A stretch of 64,000 nt of DNA from Roseivirga sp. 4D4 (lineage in GTDB: Bacteria; Bacteroidota; Bacteroidia; Cytophagales; Cyclobacteriaceae), in contig NZ_MDGP01000001.1 of assembly GCF_001747095.1 (NCBI RefSeq), forward strand, positions 2,525,001 through 2,589,000. The letters are read 5' to 3'. The notes beneath the pieces were generated by a model, which had not been told where the DNA came from, did no database searches, and saw only the letters and a list, made by a program, of their open reading frames with translations. The position numbers and the translations under genes are program-made. Below, piece by piece: positions 26,832 to 36,188 of the stretch (the first letter of the stretch is position 1; each line of letters opens with the position of its first letter).

Positions 26832-27386
26832 ATGACCTTTCGAATCATGAGGTTAGACGATAAACAAAGCCTGCTTCTCGAATTTGTGAAAGCATGCCAT
26901 ACCGACCAGAAAAGGAAATATACCCACGAGCCTTATTGGCACCATGTTTATGCTGTTGCGGAAATAGTTGCGGAGTACGAACCCTCTGGAATAGAAATCG
27001 CTTTATGCCATGACCTCTTGGAAGATACCGAGTGCACAGAAAGTGATTTAAGTGAAAAACTTATAGCCTGCGGATATCAGAATGAAAAAGCAGCCTTTAT
27101 CATTGCCGGAGTGCTTGACCTAACTGACCAGTTCACCCACGAGGCATATCCTGATTTAAACAGAAAGGCTCGGAAAGAGAAGGAAGCCGAACGACTCGGA
27201 AACATTAGCTATATAGCCCAAACCGTCAAATATGCGGATTTGATCAATAATTCAGAGTCTATTACGGAACATGATAAAAGCTTTGCCAAAGTTTACCTCT
27301 CCGAAAAAGCGGATATGCTCAAACTTATGGATCAAGGACACCCTGAATTGTTTAAGAGGTGTATTAACATATTGGAGCAAATCTGA
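26832..27386 (+). CDS. HD-domain phosphohydrolase, MESH1/SpoT hydrolase-like
   Basis: 184 residues, one domain. The metal-binding HD signature is visible: YWHHVYAVAEIV near residue 38 gives the first His, IALCHDLLEDTEC near residue 60 gives the HD pair and the ED motif, and VKYADLINNSESI near residue 135 gives the later Asp, with the Asn following. This order matches single-domain (p)ppGpp hydrolases of the MESH1 type and bacterial HD proteins annotated as guanosine-polyphosphate pyrophosphohydrolases; there is no synthetase domain. The start may be the ATG at 26832 or the second at 26847. It stands alone and is divergent from the GH25 gene. Confidence 0.82.
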   Translation: MTFRIMRLDDKQSLLLEFVKACHTDQKRKYTHEPYWHHVYAVAEIVAEYEPSGIEIALCHDLLEDTECTESDLSEKLIACGYQNEKAAFIIAGVLDLTDQFTHEAYPDLNRKARKEKEAERLGNISYIAQTVKYADLINNSESITEHDKSFAKVYLSEKADMLKLMDQGHPELFKRCINILEQI

Positions 27387-27407
27387 AAAAGTAGTTAAGA
27401 ACAACAA

Positions 27408-27433
27408 TAAAAAAAGCAGGCCCAGACCTGCTT
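27408..27433 (-). terminator. Terminator of the small secreted protein gene (27467-28066)
   Basis: Arms AAGCAGG (27414-27420) and CCTGCTT (27427-27433) enclose a 6-nt loop. On the minus strand the right side continues into a T-run (the A-tract 27409-27415). Confidence 0.75.
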
Positions 27434-27466
27434 ATCTATGCCTTAAATTATATAGAGAATTCTAAG

Positions 27467-28066
27467 TCATTTCCCCTCATACACCGCCTTGAAGTAATAG
27501 ACATTGTTTGAAAACCTAACGTTTCTCTGGTAGACTCCTCCTAAAAACTCAGTGGCGTAACCGTACTCCTCAGATACCAGGTTTTGCATCTGTTCCAGTT
27601 TCCAGCCTCGACTCATAAAATGATTGACTATGGATATATCAGAGCGCATTTTGACCCGATTATCTTCTTCATCTGCCAGTATATAGGGACGATTGATTCC
27701 ATCATCGATCAGTACTTGCCAATAGCGACTCAGGGCGGGTGAGAATGGAATCACTTGAATAATAATTTCCTTGCCTATTAAAGCATTTTTATCTAACACA
27801 CTTACCTTCTCATTGATTCGGGGTGCTTTTACCAACTTTTCGACTCTGGCCCTTAGTGTTTTTCTCAAGGTAGTGGTATCATCGCCAGTGAGGAGGTAGT
27901 AGTGATACTCATATTGAGTCGTTCTCACATGTCTCACTGGATAAACTCCGACATCTTTGACATACAAAGAATCTGGGGTGGTAACTTCTTCTTTTTTTAA
28001 CCCTGGAAGCTGAGCGTAAGCTTGAAAGCCTAATAGCATCAGCATGATAATAGATATTTTTTTCAT
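27467..28066 (-). CDS. Secreted protein of unknown function
   Basis: 199 residues with a signal peptide (MKKISIIMLMLLGFQAYAQ). The mature part is a single predicted alpha/beta domain (SLYVKDVGVYPVRHVRTTQYEYHYYLLTGDD..., IGKEIIIQVIPFSPALSRYWQVLIDDG..., ISIVNHFMSRGWKLEQ). There are no cysteines after the signal and no recognisable catalytic motif. I do not recognise the family. It sits downstream of tmRNA on the same strand and upstream of its own terminator. Confidence 0.7.
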   Translation of the reverse strand: MKKISIIMLMLLGFQAYAQLPGLKKEEVTTPDSLYVKDVGVYPVRHVRTTQYEYHYYLLTGDDTTTLRKTLRARVEKLVKAPRINEKVSVLDKNALIGKEIIIQVIPFSPALSRYWQVLIDDGINRPYILADEEDNRVKMRSDISIVNHFMSRGWKLEQMQNLVSEEYGYATEFLGGVYQRNVRFSNNVYYFKAVYEGK

Positions 28067-28122
28067 GTATGTGGTGTTAGGATTTTAAACACCAAAAAGG
28101 CCTCAAAACCAGTGCCAGTTTT

Positions 28123-28134
28123 TGGAGCCGGAGG
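28123..28134 (-). repeat. Extra copy of the tmRNA 3' acceptor end (TGGAGCCGGAGG)
   Basis: These 12 bp are identical to the 3' end of ssrA at 28244-28255 and in the same orientation, 121 bp away. The flanking bases (T-rich side and GGGAT) are similar but not identical. tmRNA genes are common integration targets, so this may be an old attachment-site relic. A chance repeat of a tRNA-like end is also possible. Confidence 0.5.
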
Positions 28135-28143
28135 AGGGATGAG

Positions 28144-28176
28144 CGTTAAGAATTCTTCCGGTGGAAGAATTTAACG
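28144..28176. repeat. Strong inverted repeat between tmRNA and its 3'-end copy
   Basis: CGTTA-AG-AATTCTTCC and GGAAGAATT-TAACG surround a GGT loop: 14 paired bases with one 2-nt bulge. There is no T-run, so it is not a standard terminator. It lies in the 120-bp island bounded by the two copies of the tmRNA end. Confidence 0.7.
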
Positions 28177-28212
28177 AATAGCCAGCCTGCAAGGCAGCCC
28201 CTGAAGGCGTAA

Positions 28213-28242
28213 CAAAAAAACCACCTTTTGGTGGTCTTTTTT
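28213..28242 (-). terminator. Terminator of ssrA
   Basis: ACCACC (28220-28225) and GGTGGT (28230-28235) enclose TTTT. On the minus strand this is followed by a T-run (the A-tract 28213-28220), just past the tmRNA 3' end. A second T-run on the other side makes it usable in both directions. Confidence 0.85.
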
Positions 28243-28243
28243 G

Positions 28244-28608
28244 TGGAGCCGGAGGGGATCGAACCCTCGTCCAGATAAGGAACACTAAGTGCCTTCTACA
28301 TGCTTATTTGCTGATTAATTTTCGAGTTTGATAAGGACAGCAGCCACCCTGATTCAAACCTTAGATGCGATTAGTCTTACGCTTACGTCACAACTCCGCA
28401 AGCGCCAGTTCCGCAGTTGATGCCTCGGTTGCCGACCCGGCAGAACAGGGGGTCAGCGAGACACATTGCTATCTAATACTAATTAGGCAGCAAGGGCGTA
28501 TTGTCTTTCGCCATTTATAAAGTATGATCGTTTTATTTACGGGAAATACGAACAACTCCCGACATGCTTACACTCGCATTTCACCTACTGTCAATTCCAG
28601 TCGGCCCC
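28244..28608 (-). ncRNA. ssrA: Transfer-messenger RNA (tmRNA), tag GERQYALAA
   Basis: A 365-nt RNA. The 5' end GGGGCCGACTGGAATTGACAG and the 3' end ...GAGGGTTCGATCCCCTCCGGCTCCA form the acceptor stem and a T arm with GTTCGATCC. The CCA is not fully encoded. The tag frame lies at 28483-28512 (minus): GGC GAA AGA CAA TAC GCC CTT GCT GCC TAA, giving GERQYALAA, which ends in the ALAA degron. Pseudoknot-rich sequence (CCCCCTGTTCTGCCGGGTCGGC...) follows the tag. tmRNA with SmpB rescues stalled ribosomes and marks the nascent chain for proteolysis. The exact resume codon (GGC, or the preceding AAT) is inferred from other Bacteroidota tags. Confidence 0.95.
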
Positions 28609-28611
28609 ATG

Positions 28612-28646
28612 CAAAACATCGCAGCCTTGGCGTAGATGTAGACAAA
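28612..28646 (-). promoter_or_regulatory. Candidate ssrA promoter
   Basis: On the minus strand, TTTG (28646-28643) and ATGTTTTG (28619-28612) stand roughly at -35 and -7 of the tmRNA 5' end. They resemble the Bacteroidota TTTG / TAnnTTTG consensus, with a spacer of 23 instead of 19-21. Confidence 0.35.
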
Positions 28647-28772
28647 TAAACACCTTCGCCTAGGCTCCGGTGTTTGATACAAAGGTAAGGGCTTTTTGGT
28701 TCACATCCGTCCTTTGAAAAACTTTGAACAAAGAACATTCAACATCTTCCTTAAGATTTATATCTTGCGGCA

Positions 28773-30604
<1,832 letters not shown>

Positions 30605-30610
30605 TACTAC

Positions 30611-31391
30611 CGTCATTACGAGAGTGCAGCTCGAGGTAACCTTCTGATCAACCCCCTTTTCTTTTTCTGAGCAAAGCGAAGAATCTAATATTGAGTATAA
30701 GATCCTTTGCTGCGCTAAGGATGGCCAAACGATAAGGTCTGTGAGTACAACCCCTCTGTATCTCCCCTTCAAAAGGGGAGAAGTTGATAGTCAATATTAA
30801 TTCCAAAAGGCCCGTCATTACGAGAGTGCGACTTGACGTAATCTTCTGATCTACCCTATTTCTTTTTCTGAGTGCAGCGAAGAATCTAAGATAAAGCATA
30901 AGATCCTTCACTGCGTTCAGGATGACGAAGCCATAAGGTTTTGGGAACAACCCCTCTGTGTCTCCCCTTGAAAAGGGGGAGAAGTTGATAGTCAATAATC
31001 ATTCTAAAAGGCTCGTCATTGCGAGAGTGCGACTTGACGTAATCTTCTGATCTACCCTATTTCTTTTTCTGAGTGCAGCGAAGAATCTAAGATAAAGCAT
31101 AAGATCCTTCACTGCGTTCAGGATGACGAAGCCATAAGGTTTTGGGAACAACCCCTCTGTGTCTCCCCTTGAAAAGGGCAGAAGTTGATAGTCAATAATC
31201 ATTCTAAAAGGCTCGTCATTACGAGAGCGCAGCTCGAAGTAATCTTCTAATCAACCCTCTTTTCTTTTTCTGAGCACAGCGAAGAATCTATCATTGAGGA
31301 TAAGATCCTTCGCTACGCTCAGGGTGACGAAGTGATATAGTCTAAGAAAGCAACCCCTCTGTGTCTCCCCTTCATAAAGGGAGAAGTTGAA
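30611..31391. repeat. Four tandem ~201-bp intergenic repeat units
   Basis: The units start at 30611, 30813, 31014 and 31214 (spacings 202, 201 and 200 bp) with CGTCATTACGAGAG or a close form. Each continues through GAAGAATCTA...AAGATCCTTC..TGCG..CAGGATGACG, which is an internal inverted repeat, and ends in CCCCTCTGTGTCTCCCCTT plus AAGTTGA. Units 2 and 3 are nearly identical (a few differences), while 1 and 4 are more diverged. The array fills the whole 792-bp gap between dnaX and the DUF3078 gene. Open frames in it read FVILNAVKDL-type peptides, which are repeat by-products, not genes. Confidence 0.95.
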
Positions 31392-31396
31392 TTGGA

Positions 31397-32353
31397 TTAG
31401 AAACCGAGCACAAAGCCCACATTGATCACATTCTTGATTTGCAAGTCCCTCCCCTGACTGCCATCGGATCGGGTGACGATTACATCATCGTCATATATCA
31501 GCTGGGTACTGATATTGGATTGGATAAAGTCGTTCACCTTAAGGTTGAGCACGGCTTCTACATTCACAACGGTGTTAGGAAACTTCTCATAGTTAGAGAA
31601 CAAGTTGAAATTTGTCTGGAACTTCACATTCTCCATAATATCCTTCTGGTAGCCTCCACGCAAACTTATCCCAGCCTCAGACCTTACCTTATCATTTGGT
31701 GTAATACCAAAAGCTCCAGCCTTGGATAAGGAATCGTTCAGTACAAAGGTAAATCGACCAGTAAAGGGTGCCAGAGTTGCCGTATAACCTTTTTTACTAT
31801 CTCTAAAAGTCAAGCCCAACGAAGCCTGTAAATAACCAGGAGCCATAAAGTTGGAGATCAGTGTTCTTCTAGTCTCGCTAGAATTTGGAATGTTCTCAAT
31901 TTTATAACCACGATCCATTTGGGTCCTGAAGTTGATGGCCGAAGTCATCAGCACTTTCTCACTAAACTTCTGACTGTACTTAGACGATAGTAGGACTTGA
32001 TCATCCGTTTTTTCAAAGCGGTTTCCCCCTCCACCATTTCTAATTACACCATAGCCGATTTGCGCTGCATTCTCCCAGAGAATTTCGTCTTTTTCGTAAT
32101 TGATAAACCCATCTATTCCCCCTCCAATGGCGACTGAAGACTCACCCCCAGCTGCCCAATTCGTCAAGCCCACTTGTTGTACTGTCAAGTTGAGTTTAGC
32201 TCCCTTTTTCCAAAAAATAAGGCTATCTGGGACGGTGGTCGTAGTGTCCTTGTCCTCTGGCTTTTCTTGAGCAAAACTGTTCATTGATGTGATGGCACCC
32301 AATAAAAAAATAAGAAGAAAGCGCTGTGTCCAGCAAAAATTGGCGCGTTTCAA
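31397..32353 (-). CDS. DUF3078 family outer-envelope protein
   Basis: 318 residues with a signal peptide (ending NSFAQ near residue 29). The family pattern is clear: LTVQQVGLTNWAAGGESSVAIGGGIDGFINYEKDEILWENAAQIGYGV near residues 55-102, then alternating beta strands to the C-terminal INVGFVLGF, which ends in the aromatic residue typical of outer-membrane barrel strands. DUF3078 proteins are Bacteroidota-specific probable outer-membrane proteins of unknown function. It is the last gene of a four-gene operon (13 bp after the transglycosylase gene) and ends 6 bp from the tandem-repeat array. Confidence 0.88.
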   Translation of the reverse strand: MKRANFCWTQRFLLIFLLGAITSMNSFAQEKPEDKDTTTTVPDSLIFWKKGAKLNLTVQQVGLTNWAAGGESSVAIGGGIDGFINYEKDEILWENAAQIGYGVIRNGGGGNRFEKTDDQVLLSSKYSQKFSEKVLMTSAINFRTQMDRGYKIENIPNSSETRRTLISNFMAPGYLQASLGLTFRDSKKGYTATLAPFTGRFTFVLNDSLSKAGAFGITPNDKVRSEAGISLRGGYQKDIMENVKFQTNFNLFSNYEKFPNTVVNVEAVLNLKVNDFIQSNISTQLIYDDDVIVTRSDGSQGRDLQIKNVINVGFVLGF

Positions 32354-32366
32354 ATCAATAATACTC

Positions 32367-34241
32367 CTAAGGTCTCTTTAAAATTTTCAGTTGGTCTCCT
32401 GGGGAAAGTTCGTTACTTTTTTTGTTATTCCACTTCATAATGTCTTCAACAGTTACATCATAAAGTTTTGAAATTGACCAGAGGGTTTCACCAGCCTTAA
32501 CCTCATGCCTTAGCTCTTTCAAACCAATAATCTCAGCTTTCACCTTCGGCACCAACAATTTGATCTCTTGATTGACCTCTAAACCATCTTGAATACTCAA
32601 CTGATTCCAAGCCAATATATCGTCAATCTCAACGCCATAAATCCGAGATATTGCAAAGAAAGTTTCTTTGGCTTTCACTTTGTGCACCACAATAGTCTCC
32701 GTCTCTGTTTCCGCCAAAGGCTTAACAGTTTTGGGTTGTACAAAAACCTCATTCTCTTCAGGAGATGCTACTTCTTCCACCTTTCTTCCATTACTTCTAT
32801 CTTCCACAGCAGTGGCCAAAGAGACTTCCGTAATTAAGCGATCTTCCGCTGAGACTTCATCTCGCCTTTTGAGCACATTACTATATTCAATCGGGATGTT
32901 CTGCGGTCTGATAAAACGAAGCCACAATACTCTTCCCACCTTGGGTTCCTCCGCCTCAGCCATGCGATTCTTTTGTCTCAGCTTCTTTAAGCGCACGCCA
33001 TAATCCTGTGCAATAGACCATAATGTCTCTCCTTGCTGAACGACATGATAGTGCACTTTCCCTTTAGCCTTTTTATTCTTTAGGTAGTAGTAGCCATCTC
33101 CTTTAAAGCGGTTCTTGGAATTGATATCGTTGAACTTTGATAGTTTGTTTATGCTGACTCCCGTTCTCCTGGCGAGCGATTGAATATTCTCATCTGCTCT
33201 GGCTCTAATCGCAGGAATGCCATTCATTCTGATTTGACCAGACTCATAGGCTCGGCTGATATTGCCCGTCACCTTAGGGTATACCCCAACATTTCCCTCT
33301 AGCGGCCTGAATGAATTACCTGCCAGTACTGAAGTTGGTCGTTGGCGCTTACTATTATTCACCCGAGTATTGGTTTTTGGCTTGTTGGTAGGTTTCGGCT
33401 TATCCCTGTTTTGCGCAATTACTTGTTGCTTACCCTTAGCTGGGTAAATCACCATGTAAGACTTGTCATCCGGTATTCTTGATTGATTCAGCCATTTATT
33501 GAATCGCTTTAATTCGTCATAGTCTACTCTAACATCTTGACTCACCTGTCTGAGCGTTCTACCCTTACCTTCAAATTCATTGAGGCGCACTTCAGGGTGC
33601 TTTCGTCCTTCGCCAACGAAGTCTTGAAAAGCTAGTTTATGCGCAATAAATTTCTTGATATACCAGTGAGACTTCCCGGTAATATTCATGGACTTGGCTC
33701 CATAAAGTTTGTCCGCAACTGATCGTTGTGTACCCGTAAGTCCTTGGAGGTAGGATTGTAAGGAAAGGACCCAATTGTCAAACACAAAATTCGATCGCTT
33801 AAGATACTTTGTAGCACCTATGGTGGAAGCGATGATATGCTTACGCTCATCCACCACATTATCGACCCTAAGTCCCAATTCTTGTGCCGAAGCTTTCTTA
33901 AACTGCCAAAAACCCACTGCATTAGAGGTAGACACTGCATCTGAGATAAATTCTCCTTCCTGGATCGCCAGGTACTTAAAATCATCGGGAATGCCCTCCT
34001 CTTTCAAGACTTTCTCCACAAAATGCATATAGAGGTTCGACCGATCTGCTTTAAGCTGAAAGTGGTATTGGCTTCTTACCAGCAAGTCTAAGGTTTCAGC
34101 TATTTCCTTCTTTGCCTCATTGTTAATTTTGAGCTTGACGCCAGCAACGGTTATTTGGGAGGGGACATTCATTGGGGCTTGCGCTAAAGAGCTCAACGAA
34201 GCCATCATTAGGATGATGAATGACACTAGGAGATGCCTCAC
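32367..34241 (-). CDS. MltD-like lytic transglycosylase with multiple LysM domains
   Basis: 624 residues with a signal peptide (to SLAQ, residue 20). Residues 45-200 are an SLT-like domain: LAIQEGEFISDAVSTSNAVGFWQFKKASAQELGL, in which the Glu of QEGEF is the likely catalytic acid and GFWQF the substrate-binding block. Clear LysM domains follow at about 400-445 (YHVVQQGETLWSIAQDYGV), 520-565 (HKVKAKETFFAISRIYGV) and 575-620 (HEVKAGETLWSISKLYDV), with more diverged LysM-like units near 230 and 345. It would cleave peptidoglycan to 1,6-anhydroMurNAc products. Its start codon shares one base with the stop of the methyltransferase gene upstream. Confidence 0.88.
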   Translation of the reverse strand: MRHLLVSFIILMMASLSSLAQAPMNVPSQITVAGVKLKINNEAKKEIAETLDLLVRSQYHFQLKADRSNLYMHFVEKVLKEEGIPDDFKYLAIQEGEFISDAVSTSNAVGFWQFKKASAQELGLRVDNVVDERKHIIASTIGATKYLKRSNFVFDNWVLSLQSYLQGLTGTQRSVADKLYGAKSMNITGKSHWYIKKFIAHKLAFQDFVGEGRKHPEVRLNEFEGKGRTLRQVSQDVRVDYDELKRFNKWLNQSRIPDDKSYMVIYPAKGKQQVIAQNRDKPKPTNKPKTNTRVNNSKRQRPTSVLAGNSFRPLEGNVGVYPKVTGNISRAYESGQIRMNGIPAIRARADENIQSLARRTGVSINKLSKFNDINSKNRFKGDGYYYLKNKKAKGKVHYHVVQQGETLWSIAQDYGVRLKKLRQKNRMAEAEEPKVGRVLWLRFIRPQNIPIEYSNVLKRRDEVSAEDRLITEVSLATAVEDRSNGRKVEEVASPEENEVFVQPKTVKPLAETETETIVVHKVKAKETFFAISRIYGVEIDDILAWNQLSIQDGLEVNQEIKLLVPKVKAEIIGLKELRHEVKAGETLWSISKLYDVTVEDIMKWNNKKSNELSPGDQLKILKRP

Positions 34242-34882
34242 TATTTTTTTCTTATTACCATCAAGCCATCTCTTACTGGAAACAGTACGTTTTCAACTCG
34301 ATCGTCTTCTTGAACGAAACGGTTAAAATCTAAGATTGCTTGTGTGTCCTTGTCAGTTTTCTTTTCTGTCTGCACTACTTTGCCACTCCAGAGCACATTA
34401 TCGGCTATAATGAATCCTCCAGACCTGACTTTATCGAACACTAAGTTAAAGTAATTCGTGTAATTTTTCTTGTCAGCATCGATAAACACCAAGTCCAATT
34501 CAGCGTCTATTTCTGGAATTAATTCCATGGCATTTCCGATGCGATAGTCAATCTTTTCGGTGAGGCCAGCCTTATCGAAGTAATCCCTTACCATTCCTTC
34601 CAATTCCTCATTAATATCAAGGGTAATGAGCTGACCATCTGGTGCTAAACCTTCTGCCATGCAAATGGCTGAATAACCTGTATAGGTACCAATTTCAAGA
34701 ATACACTTAGGTTGAATCATATGACTCAACATAGAAAGCATTCTACCTTGAAGATGGCCAGAAAGCATTCTCGGCATCATCACCTTAGTATGCGTTTCTC
34801 TGTTTAATTCGGCTAATAGGCCCGTTTCCTCATCAGAATGTGCTTCTACATAAGCTTGAATATCGGCAGGTAAAAACTCCAT
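34241..34882 (-). CDS. Class I SAM-dependent O-methyltransferase (CCoAOMT-like)
   Basis: 213 residues, the usual size. Motifs: ILEIGTYTGYSAICMAEGL near residue 66 (SAM loop), LITLDINEE, LVFIDADKKNYTNYF near residue 140 (metal/catalytic Asp-Asp-Asn type) and IIADNVLWSGKV near residue 168. Members methylate catechol-like hydroxyls using Mg2+; the bacterial substrate is generally unknown. It overlaps both neighbours by one base, so it is translationally coupled within the M16 peptidase - methyltransferase - transglycosylase operon. Confidence 0.92.
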   Translation of the reverse strand: MEFLPADIQAYVEAHSDEETGLLAELNRETHTKVMMPRMLSGHLQGRMLSMLSHMIQPKCILEIGTYTGYSAICMAEGLAPDGQLITLDINEELEGMVRDYFDKAGLTEKIDYRIGNAMELIPEIDAELDLVFIDADKKNYTNYFNLVFDKVRSGGFIIADNVLWSGKVVQTEKKTDKDTQAILDFNRFVQEDDRVENVLFPVRDGLMVIRKK

Positions 34883-36117
34883 TAATTCTTAGGTAAAAAG
34901 GTTAGGTGACTCATCTGATCTTCTACGAGTGACTCATTGGCAATATCTTGAAGCAGTTCACCACTAATCGATCGAATGTTTTTAATAATGCTCTCCAGAC
35001 TATGCACCTTATTGAGGTCGAGTATACTCTTTCCCATCATGAGCATTAGGCTGGCATTGTTTTCCTCCGCCATAGCCAACTGCCCAACCAGCTGTTCCTT
35101 TGCCTTGTGTAATTGCAAGGTACCAAGTCGCTTATCTCTTAGCAATTTGAGCTCTTTCGAAATCAACTTTTTACTTCGCTTTACCTGGCTTAATTCTGTA
35201 CCATAGAAAATGGCAAACAGTCCAGTATCCGAATACGGATGATAGGCTGCTTCTATATTATAGACGAAACCATACTTCTCTCTTAGCGCTAAATTCAAAC
35301 GAGAATTCATTCCGGGACCACCCAAGATGTTCATGAGCATGAAAAATGGCAGTCTGCGCTTATCGTTCAAAGCATAGGCAGTTGTACCAATGGCACAATG
35401 CGCCTGTGTGATATTTCTTTTGATAACCTCCGAACTTGGGGTATACCCTTCGAAGGTGATGCGTTGCCTTTCGGCTTTGACATGGGGAATGGCTCCAAAA
35501 TACTTTTCCGCAAGTTTTTTCACTCGCTTTAAAGGAACGTTTCCAACACAAGAGAAAACAATGCCTTCGGTATTCATATTGGCTTTTAGAAAGTCTTGAA
35601 AATCTTTTCGGTGAAAGGATTTCACACTGGATGGTGTACCTAAGATATTCTTGCCCAAAGGGTGATCCTTAAAAACCACATCATCGAACTCATCTTGTAT
35701 GGCATCTTCCGGACTATCATGATATAGTGACATCTCTTCCAGAATGACGCCACGCTCGTTTTCGATCTGCTTCTCTGGAAAAATTGAATCAAATGTAATG
35801 TCCTGAAGCAACTCAAAAGCACTTTCCATATGCTTTTCTAATGCCGAAGCATAGAAGCAAATCTTCTCTTTAGTGGTATAAGCATTGAGCTCACCCCCAA
35901 CTGAATCGAGTCGATTTAGAATATGGAAAGCCTTACGTTTCTTGGTACCCTTAAAGGCCATATGCTCCCAGAAATGAGCAATACCCAATTGATCTTCGCG
36001 CTCATCTCTGCTCCCAATGTCGAGCACAAAGCCACAATGAACAATTTTAGTACTTGGTACTTCTTTGTGAACTATTCTGATGCCGTTTGGCAGTGTAAAT
36101 AGGTTATAATCAAGCAT
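34882..36117 (-). CDS. M16 family zinc metallopeptidase (processing peptidase-like)
   Basis: 411 residues, one active-type M16 unit. The inverted zinc motif HxxEH is in GIAHFWEHMAFKGT near residue 48, and the distal Glu is in IENERGVILEEMSLY near residue 122. The C-terminal substrate-clamp part shows LREKYGFVYNIEAAYHPYSDTGLFAIFYG. The enzyme probably degrades short peptides or matures a protein; no signal peptide is seen. It is the first gene of the operon that ends with DUF3078. Confidence 0.93.
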   Translation of the reverse strand: MLDYNLFTLPNGIRIVHKEVPSTKIVHCGFVLDIGSRDEREDQLGIAHFWEHMAFKGTKKRKAFHILNRLDSVGGELNAYTTKEKICFYASALEKHMESAFELLQDITFDSIFPEKQIENERGVILEEMSLYHDSPEDAIQDEFDDVVFKDHPLGKNILGTPSSVKSFHRKDFQDFLKANMNTEGIVFSCVGNVPLKRVKKLAEKYFGAIPHVKAERQRITFEGYTPSSEVIKRNITQAHCAIGTTAYALNDKRRLPFFMLMNILGGPGMNSRLNLALREKYGFVYNIEAAYHPYSDTGLFAIFYGTELSQVKRSKKLISKELKLLRDKRLGTLQLHKAKEQLVGQLAMAEENNASLMLMMGKSILDLNKVHSLESIIKNIRSISGELLQDIANESLVEDQMSHLTFLPKN

Positions 36118-36188
36118 CTCCGGGTCTCCTCAATTCGGCAAAGATAATTATTTAATAGGCATGAAAGAGAAAAGAATTGGCTTTGTTG

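Noticed and set aside
28103..28285. Open frame across the tmRNA 3' end (RVRSPPAPQK-like)
   Set aside because: It overlaps the tmRNA and its terminator; such frames are common artefacts at tRNA and tmRNA ends.
30648..31202. Minus-strand open frames over the tandem array (FVILNAVKDL-type peptides)
   Set aside because: They are repeats of the same non-coding unit read in frame. Copies differ by drift that is not codon-shaped, and there is no start context.
30605..31396. CRISPR array
   Set aside because: The units are about 200 bp, are contiguous, and have no short-repeat/spacer pattern; no cas genes are present.
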